From Streptococcus mitis (GTDB taxonomy: Bacteria; Bacillota; Bacilli; Lactobacillales; Streptococcaceae): a DNA stretch of 20,950 nucleotides. The stretch covers positions 1 to 20,950 of the forward strand of contig NZ_WIJK01000027.1 of NCBI RefSeq assembly GCF_009496285.1. Reading direction: 5' to 3'. The notes under the pieces are model-generated. The model was given only the letters and a program-made list of their open reading frames with translations, searched no databases and was not told the origin of the DNA. A program made the position numbers and the translations under genes. Positions within the stretch are counted from its first letter, which is position 1; each line of letters begins with the position of its first letter. This document shows, in pieces, positions 1 to 8,724 of the stretch.

Positions 1-2
1 TT

Positions 3-209
3 CTCTTTAAGTGCATTCATAACATAGCTTCAGCTAGCCACACCAATCCTTGTCATATCGCAGACTTCTATGAGAAACGGAAAAGACAATCGCAAGTGAC
101 TTCAACCAAACCACACACGATTGCCTCCATACATCGTCTCATTAGAACAATGTATTACCTTATAACGCATAACAAACTTTACGATTATACTTCTACCCAA
201 AATCGGTAA
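3..209 (+). CDS. IS110-family transposase, C-terminal fragment (5' end outside window)
   Basis: An open frame runs from the left edge to TAA at 207-209 and encodes 68 residues. The visible protein has NP (in SHTNPCH), then FYEKRKRQ, a basic stretch, and a helix IHRLIRTMYYLITHNKLYDY. This resembles the C-terminal end of IS110/IS116/IS902 recombinases, where NP, a Y-containing helix, a short basic loop and a final K/R-L-I-rich helix follow the catalytic serine domain. The catalytic parts (DEDD and Ser) would lie upstream, outside the window, so activity cannot be judged. No start codon is visible. The family call comes from pattern memory, not a search. The non-coding stretch after the stop is unusually rich in inverted repeats. 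Confidence 0.6.
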   Translation, partial: LFKCIHNIASASHTNPCHIADFYEKRKRQSQVTSTKPHTIASIHRLIRTMYYLITHNKLYDYTSTQNR

Positions 210-232
210 AATTGTTTATGCCATATTATTGT

Positions 233-441
233 AACGCCTTATCAAAAAAATCACCAGATAAGGTGTTGTTTTAGTGTACACTTTTTACACTAAAATTTAG
301 TTCAAAAAAAGACAATTTCCTTAGTTTGACTATGGAATTCAAACTACTTTTCATCAAATACCTTGATATACTTGACAAATGGTAGAAAAGGACTTAGTCT
401 TCTAGCATACTGGACTAAATCCTTGGTCTAAATCATTTGTC
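233..441. other. hairpin-rich non-coding stretch after the IS110 gene
   Basis: Five inverted repeats follow one another. AACGCCTTATC 233-243 pairs with 257-267 (11 bp, one G-U). TTTTAGTGTA 269-278 pairs with 286-295 (10 bp, perfect). TAGTTTGA 322-329 pairs with 339-346 (8 bp, perfect). ATCAA 353-357 pairs with 363-367. The last is a composite stem: GACAAATG 374-381 pairs with 434-441 (8 bp, perfect), then a 6/9-nt internal loop, then AAGGACTTAGTC 388-399 with 413-424 (11 of 12), with a 13-nt apical loop. No coding frame is evident. It could be an IS110/IS1111 end with a structured guide RNA. On the - strand, the inner stem followed by TTTTC could instead act as terminator of the lia operon. 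Confidence 0.45.
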
Positions 442-565
442 TCTTGTTGCAGTCTGAAGAACAGCGCTAGGCTCATTTGACAGACATCCTTCTCGAGATG
501 ATACTCTCTTAACAAGTTCTACTAGCTACCGCCTATTATGGCTTTTTCTGGTCAGACATGAGTTT
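442..565. other. intergenic, nothing recognised
   Basis: This is the rest of the 356-bp gene-free stretch between the transposase stop and the AlkD-like gene. It contains small palindromes (AGCGCT, TCTCGAGA) but no frame, promoter or RNA gene that I can support. BOX-element signatures were not found. Confidence 0.4.
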
Positions 566-1231
566 TTAGGACTGCTTGAGATACTTGCTTGCTTCTTTGA
601 TACTAAGTTCAGCCATTCTTTCCTTGTTTTTTTCGATGAAACTTGCTACCCATTCTGGATTGGTCTTAGAGTAGTCTCTTAGAGCCCAGCCGATGGCTTT
701 ATTGATAAAAAATTCTGTCTGGTCCAGATTGTTTAGTAGGATTTTTTCCATCAGTCGGACATTCGTTTTTTCTTTTCTTAACAACTGGTGGTCAATAGCG
801 ACTCGTCTCAGCCAGATATTGTCTGATAGGCTCCATTGGAGGATTATTTTCTCCAGTTCTGGCTTGTCATACACCAAACTTCCTACTACTCGATCTAGAA
901 TATCTACCGTGTCCCACCAAGACTTGGTCACGACCAGACGCTCAAGCTTAGGCAAATCGCTCTCTGTTAGGTAAGATTGCATAGCTTTCAAATAGTTGGC
1001 GCCCACATACTGGTATTCTCTTGGCTCCTTTTTCCAGCAAGTGTCCACAAAATCCCAATCGATGATCTTTGTTTTTTTCTCGCTTGGAAAGTATTTTCTA
1101 TAGAGCGCATTTCTTTCAAGTGCCGCAATACCTAGAAAGGAAAATTGCTGGCGCATATAGGCTTCCATAGGCCCTGCCTTTTTCGGATCTTTTGCCGCTT
1201 CTAGCTCCACAAGTAAATCTGCTAAACTCAT
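566..1231 (-). CDS. AlkD-like DNA alkylation repair protein (HEAT-like DNA glycosylase)
   Basis: The 221-residue all-helical protein matches the AlkD/AlkC family of HEAT-repeat glycosylases, which excise N3- and N7-alkylated purines without base flipping. In Bacillus cereus AlkD the key residues are Trp109, Asp113, Arg148 and Trp187. Here the motif KSWWDTVD gives Trp106 and Asp110 with the same W-x3-D spacing. WLRR supplies Arg142/143 and IGWALRDYSK supplies Trp182, so the active site appears complete. The ATG directly abuts the liaR stop codon. Its ribosome-binding site (GAGGA) lies inside the end of liaR, so it is probably translationally coupled and belongs to the lia operon. The pneumococcal counterpart also follows liaR. 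Why a base-repair enzyme sits in an envelope-stress operon is unknown. Confidence 0.85.
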   Translation of the reverse strand: MSLADLLVELEAAKDPKKAGPMEAYMRQQFSFLGIAALERNALYRKYFPSEKKTKIIDWDFVDTCWKKEPREYQYVGANYLKAMQSYLTESDLPKLERLVVTKSWWDTVDILDRVVGSLVYDKPELEKIILQWSLSDNIWLRRVAIDHQLLRKEKTNVRLMEKILLNNLDQTEFFINKAIGWALRDYSKTNPEWVASFIEKNKERMAELSIKEASKYLKQS

Positions 1232-1864
1232 CTAAAAATCCTCATGGCCAACCAAGTGATGCTGAAAGGCATAGACTGCTGCCTGGGTGCGGTCGCTAAC
1301 CTGAAGCTTAGCAAGGATGTTTGAAACATGAGTTTTTACCGTCTTGAGTGAGATAAACAATTCATCGGCGATACGCTGATTTTCATAACCCTTAGCAATT
1401 AGTTGAAGGACATCCCGTTCACGCGCAGTTAAGTCCTCATGAAGTTCAATATGATTGCGATTGTATTCTACCTTTTTACTCACCTCTTGTTCAATAGCCA
1501 ACTCTCCAGCCGCCACCTTACGAACAGCGTGCAGCAATTCGTCCGCGCTAGAAGTTTTGAGCATATATCCCCTAGCCCCAGCATTTAAGACTGGCATGAT
1601 TTTTTCATTGTCTAAGTAAGAGGTCACAATCAAGATTTTAGCCTCTGGCCATTCTTTGAGAATAGCTAGAGTTGCGTCAATTCCGTTGACTTCAGGCATA
1701 ACAATATCCATGACAATCACATCTGGCCGAAGCTCCAAGGCCATAGAAATTCCCTCCGCGCCATTGGTTGCTTCTCCTACAACCTCTACATCATCTTGTA
1801 GTTCAAAATAACTTTTTAAACCCAGACGCACCATTTGGTGGTCATCTACCAATAATAGTTTCAT
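1232..1864 (-). CDS. liaR: LiaR (VraR) response regulator
   Basis: This is a NarL/FixJ-type response regulator of 210 residues, the DNA-binding output of the LiaFSR envelope-stress system. The receiver domain covers about residues 1-118, with acidic pair Asp7-Asp8, phosphoacceptor Asp53 (VIVMDIVMP), Thr81 and Lys103. The LuxR-type helix-turn-helix covers about 145-200, with the typical LTARERDVLQLIAKG and IADELFISLKTVKTHVSNI signatures. The start follows a good GAGGAAGTAAG ribosome-binding site, 11 bp after the liaS stop. In pneumococcus and other Firmicutes the regulator is phosphorylated by LiaS when cell-wall antibiotics or bacteriocins act, and it activates its own operon and chaperone/protease genes. 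That role is inferred by homology. Confidence 0.95.
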   Translation of the reverse strand: MKLLLVDDHQMVRLGLKSYFELQDDVEVVGEATNGAEGISMALELRPDVIVMDIVMPEVNGIDATLAILKEWPEAKILIVTSYLDNEKIMPVLNAGARGYMLKTSSADELLHAVRKVAAGELAIEQEVSKKVEYNRNHIELHEDLTARERDVLQLIAKGYENQRIADELFISLKTVKTHVSNILAKLQVSDRTQAAVYAFQHHLVGHEDF

Positions 1865-1875
1865 CTTACTTCCTC

Positions 1876-2874
1876 TTATCTATCCAAATCAAGCAAGGGA
1901 ATGCGAATATCCACTGCCAAACCTTGCTTGGGAGCTGTTAATAATTGTATAGTCCCAGCCATATCTTCCACTCGTTCTTTGATATTTCGCAAACCATAAC
2001 TCAGTTCATCAACATCATCCAGCTGAAAACCACGACCATTGTCTGCAACCTTCAACTGTAATTCCGTTTCCGTTTGATAAAGGTAAACATCTAGACATGA
2101 AGCTTGTGCATGACGAAGTGTATTACTAATCAATTCTTGGACAATCCGGAAAATATGTTCTTCAATCTTTTTAGGTAATGCAGTTACCTGACATTTAAAG
2201 CTTACCTTCAGCTCACTTTTTTCTTCCAATTCTTTGAGAAGCAACTGAATGCCCTCCACCAAGCTCTTTTGTTCTAATTCTATCGGTCGTAAATGCAAAA
2301 GCAGAATTCGCAAATCTCTTTGGGCTGTTTCTAGAATAGCAGTCACACTATGAAGCTGAGTTTGCATCTTCTCTCTGTCTAATTTAGAAGCTTGTTGGCT
2401 GAGCCCAGATAAAATCATATGGGCAGCAAAAATTTCTTGGCTGACCGTATCATGTAAATCACGCGCGATTCGCTTGCGCTCCTTTTCAATAATTTCTTCT
2501 TCTTTGACCAAGGCCTGATTGTCTGCTTTTTGAATAGCTTCTGTCAACAAACCAAGCTTTCCTGACAAGTTTCTAAAACTTGCGTCTAAATCAGCATCTC
2601 CCAGACTTTCAATATCTTTACCAGCTAGCAGACGTTTGAGATTTGCTTGGATTCTTCTTTTTGAAATTTCATCAACAATTGTCCAGAATAGGACTAATAA
2701 AAAGGCCAAGGCAGCACTAAACATTAAAGCCAGAAATAGGACTTTTTCTGTCTTTTCTAAATCTTGGAAGAGAGAAGTCCACTCTAAATCCAGAACCTTA
2801 AAAATGCTTCGAAAGAGAAAGACAACAAAGAGAAATGAGGTGAGACCAATTAAAATATAGGGCTGTTTTTTCAT
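1876..2874 (-). CDS. liaS: LiaS (VraS) sensor histidine kinase
   Basis: This is an HPK7-family (NarX/DesK-like) membrane sensor kinase of 332 residues. Two transmembrane segments at about residues 7-25 and 45-67 flank a very short (about 20-residue) extracellular loop, typical of intramembrane-sensing kinases. A coiled-coil linker follows. The HisKA_3 domain carries the phosphorylated His141 in ERKRIARDLHDTVSQ. The ATPase domain has Asn251 (ELISNTLRHA), the DNGRGF box at 278-283 and YGLRNI at 293-298. The start codon overlaps the liaF stop as ATGA, so the two are translationally coupled. It is expected to be held inactive by LiaF and to phosphorylate LiaR. Confidence 0.95.
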   Translation of the reverse strand: MKKQPYILIGLTSFLFVVFLFRSIFKVLDLEWTSLFQDLEKTEKVLFLALMFSAALAFLLVLFWTIVDEISKRRIQANLKRLLAGKDIESLGDADLDASFRNLSGKLGLLTEAIQKADNQALVKEEEIIEKERKRIARDLHDTVSQEIFAAHMILSGLSQQASKLDREKMQTQLHSVTAILETAQRDLRILLLHLRPIELEQKSLVEGIQLLLKELEEKSELKVSFKCQVTALPKKIEEHIFRIVQELISNTLRHAQASCLDVYLYQTETELQLKVADNGRGFQLDDVDELSYGLRNIKERVEDMAGTIQLLTAPKQGLAVDIRIPLLDLDR

Positions 2875-3569
2875 CCGCGCACCACCTCAACATCTCCAAC
2901 CATAGTTGTCAAAAGAATCTTGACACTCTTGGGACTCTTGAGATAATCCCTGGTTTCTTGATGGAATTGTTCATTCCGCAAAGCTCGCTTAGGCTGGTCA
3001 AAGAAGGTTAAATCTCCGTACAGAGAATTAACACTAAGACTGACTTCTACATCCACTGGTACAATAATTCTAGTAGTGCCGACTAGCTTTCTCAAGATGA
3101 TGACATTATCATGATTGCTCAAAATCACGTGCTCTAGATGAATGGTATCCTTCCCCATGAGACGAAAAAGGTTGATATCATCAAAGCGGCAAGTCTGGTA
3201 GCTTGAAAAGTGGTGGAGATTCCCAAACCAGCGATTTTTCTCCCTCTTCACCGTCACAACTTCTTCAAAAATCAGATTGGTATCTTCTCTTTCCTGGTTC
3301 ATCATAGGATAAAGCAAGAACAGGCTGTATATCAAGGCCACAAAGATAGCCATAATGACAAAGGGATTGAGCATGATGATAAAGAAAAATAGGATGCTCA
3401 CTGCCACTAATATGAGGTTATTCCCCTGTCTTCCGGTATAGTATCGAATCAGCAGTAAAAACAAGAGCAAGATCAGCAGAAAACGGGGAAAATGCTCTGA
3501 TACCATCATAATCAGAGCTCCTGTTAATAAACAAGCTTCAATAAATAGAAAAATTTGAAATTTTCGCAT
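2871..3569 (-). CDS. liaF: LiaF (VraT) membrane regulator of LiaS
   Basis: The 232-residue protein has a hydrophobic N-terminal half. Predicted membrane segments lie at about residues 4-24, 30-46 and 51-89, the last long enough for two passes. The soluble C-terminal half (about 100-232) matches the LiaF C-terminal beta-rich domain (also called the cell-wall-active antibiotics response domain). In this family LiaF inhibits the LiaS kinase in the absence of envelope stress. It is the first gene of the lia operon, with a likely promoter just upstream and liaS overlapping by 4 bp downstream. Point mutations in this family alter daptomycin and bacitracin responses. No such change can be judged here. 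Confidence 0.9.
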   Translation of the reverse strand: MRKFQIFLFIEACLLTGALIMMVSEHFPRFLLILLLFLLLIRYYTGRQGNNLILVAVSILFFFIIMLNPFVIMAIFVALIYSLFLLYPMMNQEREDTNLIFEEVVTVKREKNRWFGNLHHFSSYQTCRFDDINLFRLMGKDTIHLEHVILSNHDNVIILRKLVGTTRIIVPVDVEVSLSVNSLYGDLTFFDQPKRALRNEQFHQETRDYLKSPKSVKILLTTMVGDVEVVRG

Positions 3570-3589
3570 GTAACCGTCCTCTCTATTTT

Positions 3590-3625
3590 ATTGTATCACA
3601 AAACCAAAAAGTCACATCAGTCTGA
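3590..3625 (-). promoter_or_regulatory. lia operon promoter with candidate LiaR operator
   Basis: Reading the - strand, a -10 hexamer TACAAT (3595 to 3590) lies 20 bp upstream of the liaF ATG. There is no good -35 hexamer. Instead a perfect palindrome TCAG-T-CTGA (3617-3625) overlaps the -35 position. A weak -35 replaced by an operator is expected for a promoter switched on by a bound activator, and lia operons are autoregulated. Assignment to LiaR is inference. Confidence 0.5.
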
Positions 3626-3633
3626 GGAATGAT

Positions 3634-3660
3634 AAAAAGACCGGGACCAAAATCCCGACC
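3634..3660 (-). terminator. intrinsic terminator of the mevalonate operon
   Basis: On the - strand, GGTCGGGA (3660-3653) pairs with TCCCGGTC (3646-3639), 8 bp with two G-U pairs. The loop is 6 nt and TTTTT follows. It starts 3 bp beyond the fni stop and separates fni from the lia promoter. Confidence 0.85.
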
Positions 3661-3663
3661 TCC

Positions 3664-5642
<1,979 letters not shown>

Positions 5643-5656
<14 letters not shown>

Positions 5657-6596
5657 CTTGGCTCAAATCCTTTGTTTTTGAAACGATTAAGCGATAGCGT
5701 TGACCTAAAAGTTTTGATAGATGTTCCAAGTCTTTTTCTAAACAAAGAACCTTTACATTAGGCCCCGCATCCATGGTGAAGTAACAAGATTCTCCTTGTT
5801 CCCTAAGCTGACGAACAAAATCCATAGCCTCATAACTCGCATCTGTCAGATATGAGAACGGCGGATTTGCAGTTTTTGTCGTAGCATGCATTGCGAGAGC
5901 GTTCTTTTCTGTTAATACTCCAACTTTCTCAAAGTCATTTTCCTTGAGATAGACCAGCATATCCTTGTAGTCTTTCTCAGACTGACGAATCCACTCATCA
6001 AATGTTGTCGAAGTTTCCACACAGAGTTTCATACCATCCCGACTAGAGATTGGTTTTTTCTGGTCTTCTAAAACCAACATAATCATAGCCAGTTTCAGGT
6101 CAGTCTCGACTGGATAAATCTCTCCACTATCCTTGTCCCAAGCTGCCAAAGGTCCATAAAAACTACGAGATGAAGAACCCGATGCAAATTTAGCTTCTAA
6201 GGCCAACTCTTTACGATCTAATCCTAATTGGAAATAGGCATTACAAGCTTTGACCAGGGCAGATAAACCACTGGAACTTGAAGAAAGGCCTGCTGCTGTT
6301 GGCATATTGTTCTTGGTATCGATACGAACAAAACCTGCTCCTTCAGGACGGTAGCGGTCAATGATTTTACCCATCTTGACATGCTCAGCTTCGTTTTGCA
6401 ACTGACCATTGATGTAGAAAGCATCCGAGCTTGCATCTGCTGGTAAAGGTGAAAGTGTCGTCTCCGTATACATATTTTCTAAGGTTAGAGAGATACTGCT
6501 AGTCGCAGGAACCATCTCTTTTTCTGCTTTCTTACCCCAATATTTGATAATAGCAATATTGGCATAGGAACGTACTGTTACAGGCTTTCGATCCAT
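5643..6596 (-). CDS. mvaD: diphosphomevalonate decarboxylase
   Basis: This is a GHMP-family enzyme of 317 residues that phosphorylates and decarboxylates 5-diphosphomevalonate to isopentenyl diphosphate. Signatures are NIAIIKYWGK at 13-22, the ATP loop PTAAGLSSSSSG at 99-110, ASGSSSRSFYG at 138-148 and TMDAGPNVK at 274-282 containing the catalytic Asp276. The start overlaps the end of mvaK1 by 19 bp. Length and motifs agree with a full-length active enzyme. Confidence 0.96.
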
Positions 6597-7456
6597 GTCT
6601 GAACAGCTCCTTTCTCTTCTAATCTTTCTGCTAGTTCTTGCGCTTGGCTCTCATTAGCAACCAAGGCGATGATACAGCCTCCTAGACCACCACCACTCAT
6701 CTTGGCACCTAGAGCACCATGATCGAGAGCAGTTTCAACCAAGGCATCTGCCTCAGGGCTACTAACTCCAATTTCCTTTAGATTTCCATGAGCTTTGGTA
6801 AGAATCTCTCCCAGCTTCACGGCATCTTTTGTTTTTATCGCTTCTTCTGCTTCTTGGGTCAACTCTCCTAGCGCATGCAAGAAAGGCAGAGCTTCCTTGC
6901 CCTTGCTCTCTACAACTTGGATGGCTTCACGAGTGTGCCCATAGACTCCTGTATCTGCAATGACCAGAAAAGCTGATAAATCCATGGTTAATTCTTCAAA
7001 ACCAACATTCTTGATAAAACGGATAGGTTGGTCACTAAGACAGGTCTTGGCATCCAAACCACTAGGATTCATATGGGCAATCATCTCCGCCCGATTGACC
7101 AAAATTTCTAACACGTCATGTGGAAGTTCTGCTTGGTAATAATCAAATACTGCACGAATGGCCGCAATACTAATGGCTGCTGAAGAACCCATTCCACGTT
7201 TTTCAGGAATAGCCGAGTCAATTTGACAACGGATGCAAGCATCCTGGATATTTAAATACTCGAGAGAAGCATACACAGCCATAGACAAGGTGTCCTCTTC
7301 AAAAAGACGCCATGGTGTCGCTGCTGGAACCACCCTACAAGTCACTTCAACCTCTAAAAGAGGTAAAGAAATGGCTGGGTAGCCATAAACCACCGCATGC
7401 TCTCCGATTAAAATAATTTTACTATGTGCCTGACCGACACTAACTTCTTTTGTCAT
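6578..7456 (-). CDS. mvaK1: mevalonate kinase
   Basis: This is a GHMP-family kinase of 292 residues that phosphorylates mevalonate at C5. The N-terminal motif KIILIGEHAVVYGYPAI lies at 13-29, the ATP loop EKRGMGSSAAIS at 85-96, the catalytic Asp135 in GLDAKT, and the C-terminal KMSGGGLGGC at 252-261. In pneumococcus this enzyme is feedback-inhibited by diphosphomevalonate. Whether that holds here is inference. It is the first gene of the operon, preceded by a TATAAT and a dyad in the leader. Its ribosome-binding site (AGTAGGA) is modest. HMG-CoA synthase and reductase genes are not in the window; in relatives they lie elsewhere. Confidence 0.96.
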   Translation of the reverse strand: MTKEVSVGQAHSKIILIGEHAVVYGYPAISLPLLEVEVTCRVVPAATPWRLFEEDTLSMAVYASLEYLNIQDACIRCQIDSAIPEKRGMGSSAAISIAAIRAVFDYYQAELPHDVLEILVNRAEMIAHMNPSGLDAKTCLSDQPIRFIKNVGFEELTMDLSAFLVIADTGVYGHTREAIQVVESKGKEALPFLHALGELTQEAEEAIKTKDAVKLGEILTKAHGNLKEIGVSSPEADALVETALDHGALGAKMSGGGLGGCIIALVANESQAQELAERLEEKGAVQTWIESL

Positions 7457-7469
7457 TTAATCCTACTAT

Positions 7470-7486
7470 CAGATGAAAATCATCTG
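7470..7486 (-). promoter_or_regulatory. dyad in the mevalonate operon leader
   Basis: CAGATGA-AAA-TCATCTG is a perfect 7-bp inverted repeat. It lies between the -10 box and the mvaK1 ribosome-binding site, and ends about 14 nt before the ATG. It could be an operator or a small RNA hairpin limiting translation. The cognate factor is unknown. Confidence 0.45.
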
Positions 7487-7526
7487 TTTCTAGATAAAAT
7501 TTTAGAACTTTATTCCTTTCTATTTT

Positions 7527-7532
7527 ATTATA
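7527..7532 (-). promoter_or_regulatory. probable -10 box of the mevalonate operon
   Basis: A perfect TATAAT lies on the - strand 71 bp upstream of the mvaK1 ATG. It comes directly after the terminator of the upstream choline-binding gene. No convincing -35 hexamer is present, because the position overlaps the terminator T-tract. Confidence 0.5.
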
Positions 7533-7538
7533 TTTTCA

Positions 7539-7572
7539 CAAAAAAAGCGATTGTTTCCTTTCACAATCGCTT
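7539..7572 (-). terminator. intrinsic terminator of the choline-binding protein gene
   Basis: On the - strand a perfect 10-bp stem AAGCGATTGT / ACAATCGCTT (7572-7563 and 7554-7545) has an 8-nt loop and is followed by a run of T. It starts 8 bp after the stop codon. Confidence 0.92.
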
Positions 7573-7579
7573 GTTTTCA

Positions 7580-8629
7580 TTATTGTACCCACTCACCATT
7601 ATAGTTGACGTAGTAGCCACCTACTGTGGTATTTACAGCTAAGGCACCAGAACTATAGGCATAGTACCATTTACCATTAACTTGGAACCAGCCTGTCACC
7701 ATAGCTCCTGACGAACGAAGATAATACCAAGTATTATCGACATAAATCCAGCCAGTTTTCATATCACCATTTTCAGCATCTAGATAATACCAAGTTGAAC
7801 CTTCTTGATACCAGCCTGTTGCCATGGCTCCTGATGAACGGAGATAGTACCAATAGCCATTGATAGACACCCAACCTGTTTTCATATCACCGTTTTGAGC
7901 ATCTAGGTAATACCAAGTCGAACCATCTTGATACCAACCTGTCGCCATAGCACCTGATGAACGAAGGTAGTACCATTTGTTACCAAGATATTGCCAACCT
8001 GTTTGCATTGCAGCAGTTGTTGGATCGAGATAGTACCAAGTTGAATTGTCTTTAATCCAACCAGAACGTTTCTCACCACCAAGGTAGTCTTTCCCTGAAG
8101 AACCTGTTTTTGCTAGGTAATACCAGTTAGACTGATCATAAAGCCAACCTGTTTTTAAAGAATGGTCTTGATCAAAGTAATAGTATGCTAATTTAAGAAC
8201 TTCTGGGCCTTCAAAGCCTTCACCATGTTTTTTGCCAACATTTAACGAATCCTTAGCCTCTAATTGTTGCCAACCAACAAATTCTTGTAGTACGCCATCT
8301 TGATTAAAGTAATACCATTTTGACATTGGCATATATTCTAATCTGATACCATTGGGGTAAGGACCAATGGTACTACCTTCATCTGGCATAGGAATATACT
8401 GCCAACCTACTACCATTTCTCCCATATAGTCAAAAAAGTAGGTTTTCCCATCGATCACTCGCCAGGCCGTTTCTTTGATGTCACCCTTCTTGTAGTAGGT
8501 TCTACCATTTTCTTGAACAAATTTCCAGCCTTCAGAATTCAAATCATCCGCAAATACTGTACTTGTTGCTAACAGACCAAAGAAGAAGACTGCTAGAGCA
8601 ACTTGCATCATTTTTTTCAAAAATTTCAT
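7580..8629 (-). CDS. choline-binding surface protein, repeat-only (CbpC/CbpJ/CbpF type)
   Basis: The 349-residue secreted protein starts at the ATG after GGAGGAAACAAG. A longer frame to 8680 exists, but its extra 17 codons lie across the promoter, so I reject it. A signal peptide covers residues 1-28 (cleavage near VFA-DD). The rest consists of about a dozen choline-binding modules of the GW-x(n)-WYYL type, which bind phosphocholine on teichoic acids without a covalent anchor. N-terminal modules are degenerate and carry insertions (around GWQYIPMPDEG and the GEGFEGPEV stretch). C-terminal modules form a regular 41-residue repeat ending in NGEWVQ. No separate enzymatic domain is visible, as in CbpF and CbpC/J. 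Pneumococcal relatives occupy the same place between ritR and mvaK1. The exact ortholog cannot be fixed. Confidence 0.88.
   Translation of the reverse strand: MKFLKKMMQVALAVFFFGLLATSTVFADDLNSEGWKFVQENGRTYYKKGDIKETAWRVIDGKTYFFDYMGEMVVGWQYIPMPDEGSTIGPYPNGIRLEYMPMSKWYYFNQDGVLQEFVGWQQLEAKDSLNVGKKHGEGFEGPEVLKLAYYYFDQDHSLKTGWLYDQSNWYYLAKTGSSGKDYLGGEKRSGWIKDNSTWYYLDPTTAAMQTGWQYLGNKWYYLRSSGAMATGWYQDGSTWYYLDAQNGDMKTGWVSINGYWYYLRSSGAMATGWYQEGSTWYYLDAENGDMKTGWIYVDNTWYYLRSSGAMVTGWFQVNGKWYYAYSSGALAVNTTVGGYYVNYNGEWVQ
7690..8000 (-). repeat. 123-bp tandem coding repeat in the choline-binding gene
   Basis: The segment encoding YLRSSGAMATGWYQ...GDMKTGW recurs with an exact 123-bp (41-codon) period. Equivalent bases occur at 7705, 7828 and 7951. 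The copies are nearly identical, so copy number can change by recombination or slippage. Confidence 0.85.
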
Positions 8630-8648
8630 TCTTGTTTCCTCCAAAATG

Positions 8649-8677
8649 ATTCTAGCAAAGTTCAAATCATATGTCAA
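8649..8677 (-). promoter_or_regulatory. promoter of the choline-binding protein gene
   Basis: On the - strand, TTGACA (8677-8672), a 17-bp spacer and TAGAAT (8654-8649) form a near-consensus sigma-A promoter. The -10 box is 20 bp upstream of the ATG at 8629. This fixes the translation start downstream of the longer frame. Confidence 0.88.
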
Positions 8678-8691
8678 CATTTCAATGACTC

Positions 8692-8724
8692 AAAAAAAGC
8701 AGTTACAAAACTGCAACTGCTTTT
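8692..8724 (-). terminator. intrinsic terminator after ritR
   Basis: On the - strand, AAAGCAGTT pairs with AACTGCTTT (9 bp, 10-nt loop) and a T run follows. It begins directly at the ritR stop codon and ends the gnd-ritR transcript. Confidence 0.9.

Noticed and set aside
296..395. Short - strand reading frame across the hairpin region (to a stop near 282)
   Set aside because: Low-complexity translation, no start signal, and inverted repeats explain the sequence better.
7690..8000. Regular 123-bp repeats taken as CRISPR or another array
   Set aside because: The repeats are in frame, encode choline-binding modules and lack unique spacers.
8630..8680. N-terminal extension of the choline-binding protein to an ATG at 8680
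   Set aside because: The extra codons overlap the TTGACA/TAGAAT promoter. A strong GGAGG site and a proper signal peptide begin at 8629.
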